A stretch of 26,666 nt of DNA from Candidatus Martarchaeota archaeon (GCA_023474155.1 JAMCYJ010000051.1:1-26666); one strand, 5' to 3'; shown: positions 14,564-23,749, counted from the stretch's first letter. The notes: generated by a model not told the origin, from the letters alone. Numbers and translations: made by a program.

Positions 14564-15307
14564 TTATCTGGTTTTCTTTTTTGCCGTAATCTGGTATATC
14601 GTGCCGAAAGCTTTTTCCCTGAAAATAGTTACATGGTAATATTTCCTGAATATCATGCAAAGTCTTGCATTATCAGGTATGTGCCTGTAGATGCTTCCAA
14701 TTTTCTTGAATTCTGTATAGTTTTTGCCTGCTGAAAGCCTCGCAATCAAAGGGATCATGTAGTTTATATATAATTTGCCAAGCAGCATATACAATCTATT
14801 GCTCGATTTCCCTATGCTTACCACTCCTGCGTAAGCCCTGCCCACGCGTGCAAATTCAGAAGCGGATTTGTTCATGTCTATAGAAGCATGGAAAGCAAAA
14901 CCAGCGATGACAGCATCAAATACCCCGTCCCTGAAAGGCATTGCCTCAAACAGCCCCTGCACTTTATCGCAGTCTATTACAGAATTTTCAAGCATCTCAA
15001 TGGAATAGTCCATGAGAATGACATCGCTGCTTATTTCTTTATTCAATATATCCGCCATGAATCCCGGCCCTGCGCCAGCATCAAGCACCCTTGGCAGCCT
15101 AATTCCGTCTTTAATAAGCCTTTCTGCAATTTTATGAGTCACAAACCTTCTCCATGAATTGACTCTGAAAAATGTCATCAACTGGTTTGTCTTTTCATAG
15201 CTCTTTACCATTTTGCGGTATGCTGAATAGACATGCTTTGCATTCCTGCCTAATCCTTCCGTCATAGTTCCATCGAATAAAAAGTGAATATAAGGTATTT
15301 GCATCAT
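14564..15307 (-). CDS. Class I SAM-dependent methyltransferase (UbiE-like)
   Basis: A 247-residue Rossmann-fold methyltransferase. Motif I is LDAGAGPG (75-82), the acidic end of strand 2 is D100 in VILMDYSIEM, and the motif II/III region is MPFRDGVFDAVIAGFAFH. The N-terminal part (VYSAYRKMVKSYEKTNQL) is like UbiE/COQ5 proteins. The immediately following Trm112-like gene suggests that this enzyme is a Trm112 client, and that its target may be RNA or protein rather than a quinone (inference). The substrate cannot be read from the sequence. Confidence 0.85.
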   Translation of the reverse strand: MMQIPYIHFLFDGTMTEGLGRNAKHVYSAYRKMVKSYEKTNQLMTFFRVNSWRRFVTHKIAERLIKDGIRLPRVLDAGAGPGFMADILNKEISSDVILMDYSIEMLENSVIDCDKVQGLFEAMPFRDGVFDAVIAGFAFHASIDMNKSASEFARVGRAYAGVVSIGKSSNRLYMLLGKLYINYMIPLIARLSAGKNYTEFKKIGSIYRHIPDNARLCMIFRKYYHVTIFREKAFGTIYQITAKKKTR

Positions 15308-15336
15308 AATTTTTTATATTTTTGCATTTTTGTACA

Positions 15337-15373
15337 TTTTGTATTTAATACGAAATTTTGTATTTAATACGAA
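15337..15373. promoter_or_regulatory. Two phased palindromes in a divergent promoter region
   Basis: GTATTTAATAC occurs at 15341-15351 and again at 15360-15370. Each is a near-perfect inverted repeat within a longer direct repeat TTTTGTATTTAATACGAA, with centres 19 bases apart, about two helical turns. They lie between the divergent methyltransferase and lpd genes, followed by ATATAAAA-type words (15378-15424) suitable as the lpd TATA box. They could be operators for a dimeric regulator; the AT-richness calls for caution. Confidence 0.45.
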
Positions 15374-15451
15374 TATTTATTAAATATAAAAAAATATAAA
15401 ATATAAAAGATATAAAATATAAAAGTCAAAAAATTTAGAATTGATGTTACA

Positions 15452-16813
15452 ATGGTAATGGGCTCTGTACCAGAGGATGTCGACGTTGTAGTGATCGGCG
15501 CAGGCGTCGGGGGATATATCGCAGCAATACGTGCGGCAGAGCTTGGCAAAAGCGTGGCTTTGATAGAAAAGCACAAGCTTGGCGGGCACTGCTTAAACTA
15601 TGCGTGTATTCCTTCAAAAACCCTTATTCATATCTCAGATGTATTTTACAGCGCAAAGAACTCCAACCAGTTCGGCATCAATGCAAATGAAGTATTGATT
15701 GATGCTAAGCAGATGCTTGATTACAGGCTTGGCGTATCAAATAAGCTGGAGGAGGGTGTAGGATTCTTATGCAGGGCGCACGGCATAGACATAATCAAAG
15801 GGGAGGCAAGCTTTTTGTCCTCGAGCTCATTGCAGGTCACAGAAGGGGTAATCATAAATTTTAAAAAGGCAATAATAGCAACAGGCTCTGAGCCGTCGGC
15901 GCTTAAGGGCTTTGAATTCAATGGCACGGATATTATTGATTACAAAAAGGCATTGATGCTTGACAGAATTCCAAAAACAATGGCAATTATAGGCGCGGGA
16001 TTCGTAGGTGTTGAGATAGGGACTCTTTATGCAAAGCTCGGCGCAAATGTTTCGATAGTTGCGCGCAGCGACCTGCTTTCTGGTTTTGACAGGGATGCGG
16101 TAAATATAGTAAAGAAAAGAATGGAGGCGATTGGCATTAATATAATCCTAAATTCAAATCCTATGTCGTATAGCAACGGTGTGATGGCGTTGGACACAGG
16201 CGCGGCTGTAAATGCGGAATTAGCCGTTGTGGCGATAGGCCTGAAACCGTATACGAAAAATCTATCCCTTGAAAATACAAAAGTAGATGTTGACGTAAAC
16301 GGATTTATAAAAGTGGATCAAAGGCTGTATACATCTGATCCGAACATTCTTGCAATAGGCGATGTTATCGGGATGCCTATGCTTGCGCATAAGGCAATGA
16401 GGCAGGGAATTGTGGCAGCTGAATCCTCCCAAAAAGACGCGTTTTTTGACAATGCAGTGATTCCGTCTGTCGTATTCTCAGACCCTGAAATAGCTGTCGT
16501 TGGCAATATCTCGGACCCGAGTCTAAAAATCGCAAAGTTTCCTCTCACCGCGCTCGGCAGGGCGATTGCATTTGCCAGAACAGAGGGATTTGTAAAAATC
16601 GCATATGATAGCTCAAATACAGTAAAAGGCATTGAAATCGTTTCAGATGATGCGAATGCGCTAATCGCAGAGGCCGCGCTCGCCATCGAAATGGGAGCTA
16701 ATCTGGAGGACATTGCAGACACGATACATCCCCATCCTACATTTTCAGAGTCCTTGCAGGAAGCTGCTGAGCTAGGCCTTGGAAGGCCTGTTCATTTTTT
16801 CGTTAAAAAATAG
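15452..16813 (+). CDS. lpd: Dihydrolipoamide dehydrogenase-like flavoprotein
   Basis: FAD- and NAD-binding pyridine nucleotide disulfide oxidoreductase of 453 residues, the E3 type that reoxidises dihydrolipoamide. Visible features are an FAD-binding GAGVGG (16-21), the redox disulfide in GGHCLNYACIPSK (C47 and C52), an NAD-binding IIGAGFVGVEIG (about 179-190), the second FAD segment ILAIGDVIG, and the C-terminal active-site HPHPTFSE (about 426-433) whose His belongs to the partner subunit. All key residues are present. No E1/E2 oxoacid dehydrogenase or lipoyl genes are in the window, so its partner is unknown; mercuric or other disulfide reductases are less likely given the C-terminal motif. 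The next gene begins one base after the stop. Confidence 0.92.
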   Translation: MVMGSVPEDVDVVVIGAGVGGYIAAIRAAELGKSVALIEKHKLGGHCLNYACIPSKTLIHISDVFYSAKNSNQFGINANEVLIDAKQMLDYRLGVSNKLEEGVGFLCRAHGIDIIKGEASFLSSSSLQVTEGVIINFKKAIIATGSEPSALKGFEFNGTDIIDYKKALMLDRIPKTMAIIGAGFVGVEIGTLYAKLGANVSIVARSDLLSGFDRDAVNIVKKRMEAIGINIILNSNPMSYSNGVMALDTGAAVNAELAVVAIGLKPYTKNLSLENTKVDVDVNGFIKVDQRLYTSDPNILAIGDVIGMPMLAHKAMRQGIVAAESSQKDAFFDNAVIPSVVFSDPEIAVVGNISDPSLKIAKFPLTALGRAIAFARTEGFVKIAYDSSNTVKGIEIVSDDANALIAEAALAIEMGANLEDIADTIHPHPTFSESLQEAAELGLGRPVHFFVKK

Positions 16814-16814
16814 C

Positions 16815-17669
16815 ATGTGTGCTCAAATGACGCTTAATATAAAAAAGATCGGCGAGCTATTCGAATCAAATGCAGTTGAGCTTTTTTGCCCATATTGCGG
16901 AACCGAAACATATTGCCTTGTAAGTTTAAGTCTATGCTCGAATTGCGAAAGCATTGTTTCAATGACAAAATACGCAGCAGTTAAAAAAGACAGCGCACTT
17001 GTGCAAAGCCTTAGAAGCATAAAGGTTATTACTGCGACCCACCATGCTTCTGAGGAGGAATTTGAAATCGCGATAAAAGTTTATGATGAATTGATCTCAT
17101 CAAAAGGAGGTATAGGCTACATTTATGCAAAGGCATTACTGCTTATAAACTACTCAAATTACGTATTAAGCAGGGTAAACTACGAAACACGCGGCTTCAT
17201 GGAGGAAAATTATGCATATTCTCAAAAATCAATGCAACTTGTTTCAAGCGCAAGATTGCTGTTCTACAAATTGATTTCGATTGCTGATTCCAATCTCAAA
17301 AGCAATATAAATTCGTTTAACGACGCGTACTTTGCATTTTTGGCTTATATTAAATTAGGCAGATTAAAGCCTGCGCAGGAAGCATTGGGCAGGCTAAAAA
17401 ATTTCAACGACGAGCACATAAGCAGCTATGCAGGCCTTGTTTTTGACATCAACATGATGGATTTCGGCTCGTCTCTCGCAGTGTCTGAAAAGCTGCTCAA
17501 CAGCGGCGCGATTCATCCAAACATTATATTTTACCGCGCGCTTGCGCTGTTTCGCATGAACAAATTTAGGCAAAGCAAGAAAATTCTTGATATTCTACAA
17601 GATTACATTAAAAATGAAAATATAAATAACTTAAAAGAGGATATTGTAATTAAAAGCGCTTTATATTGA
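16815..17669 (+). CDS. Zinc-ribbon plus helical-repeat protein, unknown function
   Basis: A protein of 284 residues from ATG 16815. An earlier ATG at 16779 would run into lpd, and ATG 16827 is a second option. Residues 25-44 form a zinc ribbon (C25-x2-C28 in FCPYCG, C41-x2-C44 in CSNCES). The rest is alpha-helical with TPR-like pairs, for example 'NDAYFAFLAYIKLGRLKPAQEAL' in the middle and FYRALALFRMNKFRQSKKIL near the end, which suggest a protein-binding scaffold. I do not know the family. It follows lpd by one base and precedes a membrane protein by 15 bases. Confidence 0.75.
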   Translation: MCAQMTLNIKKIGELFESNAVELFCPYCGTETYCLVSLSLCSNCESIVSMTKYAAVKKDSALVQSLRSIKVITATHHASEEEFEIAIKVYDELISSKGGIGYIYAKALLLINYSNYVLSRVNYETRGFMEENYAYSQKSMQLVSSARLLFYKLISIADSNLKSNINSFNDAYFAFLAYIKLGRLKPAQEALGRLKNFNDEHISSYAGLVFDINMMDFGSSLAVSEKLLNSGAIHPNIIFYRALALFRMNKFRQSKKILDILQDYIKNENINNLKEDIVIKSALY

Positions 17670-17684
17670 GCGGCTGGGTATATT

Positions 17685-18257
17685 ATGCAGGATATTATGC
17701 ACGCAAAACAAAAGCAAGGCTACAAAAACACGTTAAAACAGATATATTCGTGGAAAATCATCGTCCTGAATATAGCCCTCTTTATCGCCTACTATTTGAT
17801 GTTTAATTATTTCATCAAATACCAGAATCATGGCATAGTTTTAATTCTGAACGTTCCTGTATATCTTATATATATAATGGTCGCAACGACTTCTGTGCTT
17901 TCTTCGGTAAGCATATCGTCCATATTGCATACTGCTAAAACAAGACTGTCATTTATAGGCACGGGATTCGGGGCGTTTGCAAGCGCTTTTAGCGGGATAA
18001 TAAGCGGCTGCGGATGCTCATTTCCTCTGGTTCTCAGTATTGTTACCCTGCTAGGCATAAATTCCTCATATGCATTGATTATAAATTCATTTTTCGGAAA
18101 CAATGCCAAGTTAATAATGTCTGCGCTGATTGCAGTTAATATTCTACTGACAGTTTATATGGTCGCAAGGTTCAATAGGGATATTGCATGCAAAATTCCC
18201 GCAAAAGCAAGGCGCTCAAAAAATCATGGCCGCCGTAAATCCATGGAAGTTAAATAA
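17685..18257 (+). CDS. Four-helix membrane protein with GCGC motif
   Basis: A 190-residue integral membrane protein. Hydrophobic segments are at about 25-43, 52-75, 92-125 (long, Gly-rich, possibly re-entrant) and 144-162, followed by a basic C-terminal tail (ARRSKNHGRRK). The third segment holds SGIISGCGCSFP (103-114), two cysteines separated by one Gly inside the membrane. Small membrane proteins that move metals or electrons use comparable Cys pairs, but I cannot name a family. It lies between the zinc-ribbon protein and the V4R-like protein, in the same orientation and with gaps of 15 and 52 bases or less, so an operon is likely. Confidence 0.75.
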   Translation: MQDIMHAKQKQGYKNTLKQIYSWKIIVLNIALFIAYYLMFNYFIKYQNHGIVLILNVPVYLIYIMVATTSVLSSVSISSILHTAKTRLSFIGTGFGAFASAFSGIISGCGCSFPLVLSIVTLLGINSSYALIINSFFGNNAKLIMSALIAVNILLTVYMVARFNRDIACKIPAKARRSKNHGRRKSMEVK

Positions 18258-18309
18258 TTGGCAGTAGTTGAACAAGAAAAATAATAGGGCATTGCTAATA
18301 AAAAATCAA

Positions 18310-19530
18310 ATGGCAATCAATATGAAAGGCAAAGGAAAAAAAGCACAAGGCTTTGCAATAAGAAAATCCTCGCGCAATTATAGGCGCGGGCGCGTATCGC
18401 AGCCTCTGGCAAAAAACAAAATAATCGCAAAACACCGAAAAAAAAGCGCGGCAGAGCAGAGCGCCTTGGCGGTAAGCAAATCCTATGCTTCTGGCAGGGA
18501 GTCTCTTTTTGAGGAATTGCTTATAACTAAAATACTCGGGGCAGGGGGATGGGAAAAAAACAATATTATGGATCCGGATGAAAGTCCTTTTTTATTAAAG
18601 AATATCGCAGTTAATTTTACAGAAACATTAACAAAGATAAATTATAAAAACGGATTTTTTACAGGAAAGGCGCTGTATTCTGTATTGAACAGGGAGCACA
18701 ATTATATCTCTTACCACGATTCTATGCCGCACCTTGCCGAGTTTTTTGAGCTTTGCGGATTTAGACATGTACTGTTCAATGATTTTTCAGGCAAGGCGGT
18801 AATCAGGATCCCTGCTTACGGCGCGAAGCGCCTGTCTCTAGGGTTTAATACACATTCTTTTGAGGCGGGTCTGATTTCAGGATTTATAAGTTCCGCAAGG
18901 CATAAGCTCATATTCGCAGACGAAATTAGATGCAGGGATAACAATGCTGATTTTTGCGAATTTGAATGCAGAGATTTTTCCATCCAATCAGATTATATTA
19001 AGGACATAGGCGCAGCAGTAGGCGTATTTTCAAATGATTTTGCAAAAACTGCCGCAGAAAGGGCGGGGGCCAGTAATATGAAGGCAAGGAATCACGTTCA
19101 AGGCAATGCCGCGGATACAGATCATCCTTTAATATATTATTATTTGTCCTGCCACAATATATTTTTTAATAGCAGTTTTAATAAGAGCATGAAGGAGGTG
19201 CTCTGGTACATAGCATCTGCAATTAGGCGCGACCTCGACACGCAGCAGGAGGCAGACAAAGTAAAAACCAAACTGCCATATGCCATTGAGCAGGCAATGG
19301 AGCTTCTCATGGTTAGGACCGAGTTCAAATCAGCGAAGCCCCTGCATGTGAAGCTTAAATTTAATACATTTAATTCAAAGACTGAATTTATTAATTTAGC
19401 AGTTTCATTTTTTAACAGGCTGGCTTCAAGCAAAGGGAATCTTAATCACACAGCGGTTATAAAAAGCAGGAATGGCGTATATACTGTGGATATTTGCAGC
19501 AGGCATCGAAAAAAAACGCGACACAAATAA
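18310..19530 (+). CDS. V4R-like domain protein with basic N-terminal extension
   Basis: About 406 residues from ATG 18310; a TTG at 18268 would add 14. The first 50 residues are very basic (many Lys/Arg) and may bind nucleic acid or membrane. Residues about 100-222 look like a 4-vinyl-reductase (V4R) domain: a helical opening, then HSFEAGLISGFISSARHKLIFADEIRC and a Cys pattern C208-x7-C216-x3-C220, similar to the 'C-x-x-x-G-D-x-x-C-x-F' end of V4R. V4R domains bind small hydrophobic ligands in sensors and in tetrapyrrole or aromatic metabolism. The C-terminal part is helical and unassigned. Last gene of the probable lpd operon. Confidence 0.65.
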   Translation: MAINMKGKGKKAQGFAIRKSSRNYRRGRVSQPLAKNKIIAKHRKKSAAEQSALAVSKSYASGRESLFEELLITKILGAGGWEKNNIMDPDESPFLLKNIAVNFTETLTKINYKNGFFTGKALYSVLNREHNYISYHDSMPHLAEFFELCGFRHVLFNDFSGKAVIRIPAYGAKRLSLGFNTHSFEAGLISGFISSARHKLIFADEIRCRDNNADFCEFECRDFSIQSDYIKDIGAAVGVFSNDFAKTAAERAGASNMKARNHVQGNAADTDHPLIYYYLSCHNIFFNSSFNKSMKEVLWYIASAIRRDLDTQQEADKVKTKLPYAIEQAMELLMVRTEFKSAKPLHVKLKFNTFNSKTEFINLAVSFFNRLASSKGNLNHTAVIKSRNGVYTVDICSRHRKKTRHK

Positions 19531-19667
19531 ACCCGCGCCAAACCAAACCAATAAATAATTAAGTGTCTAAAAAATATAGAAAGGATTACTCGCTTTTAAA
19601 AGCTGCAATTTTTGTTAAAGCCTAATTTATTTTATTTTTATCAATATTCTATTAATCTGTGAAACAT

Positions 19668-21122
19668 ATGGCATTAGAATTTATGGAGCCGATTGCCAAA
19701 TTCATTCCTTCTATAAGAGGGCCTAAGTCCCCCCTCTCTTTAAAGGAAAAGCTCTTCTGGACAGGAATCGTGCTTGTGGTTTATTTTATATTATACAATA
19801 CATATGCATTTGGCATAAACCAGGCAGAGGTCACGAACCCCTTATTTGAACTTATAAGCATCATATTTGCCGCAAAAATAGGAAGCCTTATCACTATTGG
19901 CATAGGCCCTATAGTGTTGGCAAGCATCCTGCTGCAGCTTTTCAACGGCGCCGGTCTCATAAAATTTGACCAGAACAATATGGAGGAAAAGGCAAGATTC
20001 CAGAGCATGCAGAAGCTTGCCGCAATTTCTTTGGGTATTGTTGAAAGTTTTATATTCGTCCTTACAGGTTATGTCCCTGTTTCAAGCCATGCAATGGTAG
20101 GCGCAGTGATATTACAGCTTGTCATAGGTGCAATAACAATAATATACCTTGATGAGATAATGACAAAATGGGGTATAACCTCAGGTATAAACCTATTTAT
20201 TGCCTCAGGGGTATCTTATGATATAATAGCTGGAACAGTGGGCATACTTCTCCCGGGCGCGATTACCGCAATACAAACTGGCGGCGCGACGGCAATATCA
20301 GAGGCGGTACTGGCATTTGCCCCGCTGCTATTTTCAGTAGTCGTATTCCTGATAAGCATTTACGCGTACGAGATAAAAGTGGAGCTTCCGCTCGTGTTCG
20401 AGCAGCTTCGGGGAATAGGAGGCAGGCTGCCGATACCATTTTTGTATGTCAGCGTCTTGCCTGTGATACTTGCGACATCGCTTGAAATGAGCCTTACCGT
20501 GTGGTTCAGGATTATTGCAAATGTCCACGGCTCGTTTGCCAATTTTGCAAAGTTCATCGCACTTTATCAGCCTGTTAACGGGCAGCTTCAGCTTAATGGC
20601 GGGCTCGTCTACCTTATTTCGCCAACATTTCCGCTGCCTTATCCTGCGCCTGCGGGCATAGGAGGATACAGGCAGTATTTCACATACCTGCTTACGCACA
20701 CGACGCAGTTGTTCCTTCCGTTTGGGGGGGTTATGGCAGTCCCTGAATGGGTGCATATAATTACATATACTGCTGTGCTGATCGTATTATGCATTGTTTT
20801 TGGGAAATTCTGGATTGAAATGACAGGCCAGAGCCCAAAGCACGTTGCAGACCAGCTGCAATCTGTCGGCTGGCAAATACCGGGCTTCAGGAGGGATCCG
20901 AGGATAATAGAAAATGTGCTCAACAAGTACATACCGACCGTGACGGTTCTCGGCAGCGTATTCGTCGGGCTTCTTGCCGCGTTTGCGACGTTGACAGGCG
21001 CGCTTGGCACGGGAATGGGAATTTTGCTTACAGTCGGAATTCTTTACATGCTTTACCAGCAGCTTGAGCAGGAGCATCTTTATGAGGCTTATCCTATCCT
21101 AAATAAGATAGTCAAGGAGTAA
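19668..21122 (+). CDS. secY: Protein translocase subunit SecY
   Basis: Channel subunit of the archaeal SecYE-beta translocon in the cytoplasmic membrane. It has 484 residues from ATG 19668; a GTG at 19659 is the alternative. It begins with 'FIPSIRGPKSPLSLKEKLFWTG', has the plug region after the first helix, and contains ten hydrophobic segments. Further family marks are 'LPLVFEQLRGIGGRLPIPFLYVSVLPVIL' (about residues 240-270), 'FGKFWIEMTGQSPKHVADQLQ' with the cytoplasmic loop residues that contact the ribosome, and 'IPGFRRDPRIIENVLNKYIP', a typical archaeal SecY loop. It precedes AglB by 74 bases; together they would export and glycosylate secreted proteins. The 137-base gap before it is AT-rich and probably holds its promoter. 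Confidence 0.95.
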   Translation: MALEFMEPIAKFIPSIRGPKSPLSLKEKLFWTGIVLVVYFILYNTYAFGINQAEVTNPLFELISIIFAAKIGSLITIGIGPIVLASILLQLFNGAGLIKFDQNNMEEKARFQSMQKLAAISLGIVESFIFVLTGYVPVSSHAMVGAVILQLVIGAITIIYLDEIMTKWGITSGINLFIASGVSYDIIAGTVGILLPGAITAIQTGGATAISEAVLAFAPLLFSVVVFLISIYAYEIKVELPLVFEQLRGIGGRLPIPFLYVSVLPVILATSLEMSLTVWFRIIANVHGSFANFAKFIALYQPVNGQLQLNGGLVYLISPTFPLPYPAPAGIGGYRQYFTYLLTHTTQLFLPFGGVMAVPEWVHIITYTAVLIVLCIVFGKFWIEMTGQSPKHVADQLQSVGWQIPGFRRDPRIIENVLNKYIPTVTVLGSVFVGLLAAFATLTGALGTGMGILLTVGILYMLYQQLEQEHLYEAYPILNKIVKE

Positions 21123-21196
21123 AACATGCAGAAAACTGCGCAAAAAATAAATGGTAAAAATACATATATTAAGGTTCATCAATATTAGTGAATTAA

Positions 21197-23749
21197 ATGC
21201 CGGATCATGAAGATGCAGATATCAATAGCGAAATAAGAAAGGGGAAAAAACGCGTTGATTATGCGATAAATAAAGAGAAAAAATCCATTGAAACTGAGAT
21301 TGAAAAGCAGAAAAACAGGCTCGACAGGGAATATGAAAATGTCGCTAAGGAGATCCTTGATCTGAATAAAAAAACAGAGCAGTTTGAGGGTAAGCTGCAA
21401 GAAACGGATGAGAAATTTAAAACAGGCAAAAATGAAAGCACTGGCAGCGTGGGGATTGTCGGCGCTTTAAATGGCTTAGGGCATAATAAATATTTCATAA
21501 TTGGAGTCGCAATTTTAATACTTATTATTGGAATTTACCTGCGAATGGGGATGTTCAAATATCCCGGGTTTTTTGAGCCGGATGCCTTTTTCCATTTTTC
21601 AGTGTTGCAGCAGGCTGTATCGAACCACTTCATAGAGCCCCTGAATTCAACTTACTCTGGATTTCCAGCAGCCCATTATATAGAGGAACCCGACGGGCTT
21701 TATTATGTAACATTAATACCTTACTTTTTCGTGAGGTTTTTCGGGGTCACCCTTTATTCGCTGACAAGGCTCATACCCGTACTTTTCGGGATTATGGATA
21801 TAATCGGAAGTTTTTTTCTTATTAGGTTTCTTTCCAAAAATAATTACCTATCGCTGCTGGCGATGTTTTTTGTGGCGGTTTCAAATGGGGATATTGCAAG
21901 GACGGCCGCGCTCGTGTACAGGGGCGACGGATTCATAACAATTTTTATGATTGTCTCGCTAATTCTGATGTTAAAGACATTCGAATTGAAAGGAACCAAA
22001 AAATACATCTCAGCAATATCCAGCGGAATTATTTTAGGGATAGGCATGGCCGTCTGGAACGGATCGCCGTTCACAATGCTTGTTTACATTCTTGCCCTTA
22101 TTTTCATTTTGATCTATTCATTTTTAATTGCCAATAAAGAGTATTTATTTGATATTGTTCTGCTAAGCATCGCGTTTCTGATTTCGCATATTATTGAAAA
22201 TCTATTTTACGCGCTGACAATAATAAGGGTTTCACTCCCATTTACTGATTTTCACTTCTTTTTCCTATTTACTCCAGTATTCCTATTCTCAATTCTTGCA
22301 TTTTTCATGCTTAAGGAAAAGAAACCTGGCGTTTTTGTGCGCAATTTAAAAGCACGGACATTGTTTGTCGGCATCGCGCTTGCATTTACCGCATTGGTCC
22401 TCCTCTTGTTTTTCTATAACTATATGATTCTGCTTTCTACTGGATACGGCTCGATATCTAGAAGCAGCTCCGCGCTTGCAGCGACGATACAGGAGCTTCA
22501 GCCACCGACATACCAGTTCCTTTTCGCAAGCTTCTATTACGCTCTTTACCTAGCGCCGATAGGAATTGTGATGTTCATCGGCGTTTTTGCGTTTGTCAAA
22601 ATACATAACCACTTGAAATACAAAAAAATATCATTCGCAGAGTTAGTCGATAAGAATTATTCCACAACATTGCTCGGATTCCTTGCCCTTCTCGCATATT
22701 TTGCGGTAACCGGCTACTTGCAGTCGGTGGCGATAAGGTTCAATTCGTTGGTCTCAATTCCATTTGCAATATTCTCTGCATTTGCAGTATATCTCGCGAG
22801 CCTGTTTGTTTATAAGGCAATACGGCATGTAGCTAAAACCAACCAAGCATTAAAGTACGGGTTGTTTTTTGCATATCTCGCAGTCATATTCGTATTTCTG
22901 TTTCTTTTTGCAAAATTCTCCCATTTGCAGGCATACTCCTCGCAGCAAGCGGATGATATTAATCCCTCGTTCCTGAATGCAATGAGCTGGATGCAGAATA
23001 ATACTCCCTCCAACGCGACAGTACTTGCGTTATGGCCGGACGGGTCAGTCATCGAAGGCGCTGCGCATAGGAGAAGCCTTATGGACAGCGTAAGCGGGCA
23101 GATCGCCGCGCCGACATTCAGGTTCGCAAGCTTCTTGTTTAATAGCAGCAACGACTATAATTATCTCTATTCTATTAACAGGCCGCAGTATCTTGTTGTA
23201 AGATATTTCTGGTTTTATGAGCTTGGGGGAATTGCGCAGGAGGCATATCTGAATCTCACGACAAACTCGCAGCGGGGCAATTACAGCTATATAATGATGA
23301 ATTCATTGAACATCACCCACAACGCCACTGCAATTGACTATTTGTTCAGATCGAATTCCTTTAACGTGAGTTTTATCACAGAGCCGAGCCAAAACGGCAC
23401 AAAATTTACTGCATACGTGCTTGAACCTCATTATGCCCCCCAGCCGATTAAAAACATACTTTTTTATAACGAGACGAGCAAGAATTATTCAATTGCAACG
23501 TCCTCAGGCAATGCGCTTAATTATACCTTGCTTATCTATTACTCAGGCCGCAATATAGACGGCAGCGCGCTTATCGGTCCGAAATTAATGAATTCAAATA
23601 TGATTAAGTTTTTGCTTCTCTGCAATTACGCAGAGTGCCCTTATAACAGCGGCAATGTTACGCTGAACCTTGTTTATGCAAACAATGATACGCGAATATA
23701 TAAAATAAACTATCTCAATGCCCCTGCAACTATAAATTCATCAACATAA
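21197..23749 (+). CDS. aglB: AglB/STT3-type oligosaccharyltransferase with N-terminal coiled coil
   Basis: Catalytic membrane subunit that transfers lipid-linked glycans to Asn in N-x-S/T sites on the outer face of the membrane. It has 850 residues. Residues 1-78 are an unusual Lys/Glu-rich coiled coil ahead of the first membrane helix (about 99-115). FEPDAFFHF (126-134) holds the metal-binding Asp of the first external loop, and YRGDGF (about 231-236) is in the second-loop acidic motif region. About a dozen helices follow. The external domain holds ALWPDGS (about 611-617) where most STT3 proteins have WWDYG, with the following HRR and MDS segments in register, so the motif is a W-x-D-G variant. 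Many N-x-S/T sites lie in the protein itself. ATG 21197 follows GTGAATT. Confidence 0.9.
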   Translation: MPDHEDADINSEIRKGKKRVDYAINKEKKSIETEIEKQKNRLDREYENVAKEILDLNKKTEQFEGKLQETDEKFKTGKNESTGSVGIVGALNGLGHNKYFIIGVAILILIIGIYLRMGMFKYPGFFEPDAFFHFSVLQQAVSNHFIEPLNSTYSGFPAAHYIEEPDGLYYVTLIPYFFVRFFGVTLYSLTRLIPVLFGIMDIIGSFFLIRFLSKNNYLSLLAMFFVAVSNGDIARTAALVYRGDGFITIFMIVSLILMLKTFELKGTKKYISAISSGIILGIGMAVWNGSPFTMLVYILALIFILIYSFLIANKEYLFDIVLLSIAFLISHIIENLFYALTIIRVSLPFTDFHFFFLFTPVFLFSILAFFMLKEKKPGVFVRNLKARTLFVGIALAFTALVLLLFFYNYMILLSTGYGSISRSSSALAATIQELQPPTYQFLFASFYYALYLAPIGIVMFIGVFAFVKIHNHLKYKKISFAELVDKNYSTTLLGFLALLAYFAVTGYLQSVAIRFNSLVSIPFAIFSAFAVYLASLFVYKAIRHVAKTNQALKYGLFFAYLAVIFVFLFLFAKFSHLQAYSSQQADDINPSFLNAMSWMQNNTPSNATVLALWPDGSVIEGAAHRRSLMDSVSGQIAAPTFRFASFLFNSSNDYNYLYSINRPQYLVVRYFWFYELGGIAQEAYLNLTTNSQRGNYSYIMMNSLNITHNATAIDYLFRSNSFNVSFITEPSQNGTKFTAYVLEPHYAPQPIKNILFYNETSKNYSIATSSGNALNYTLLIYYSGRNIDGSALIGPKLMNSNMIKFLLLCNYAECPYNSGNVTLNLVYANNDTRIYKINYLNAPATINSST

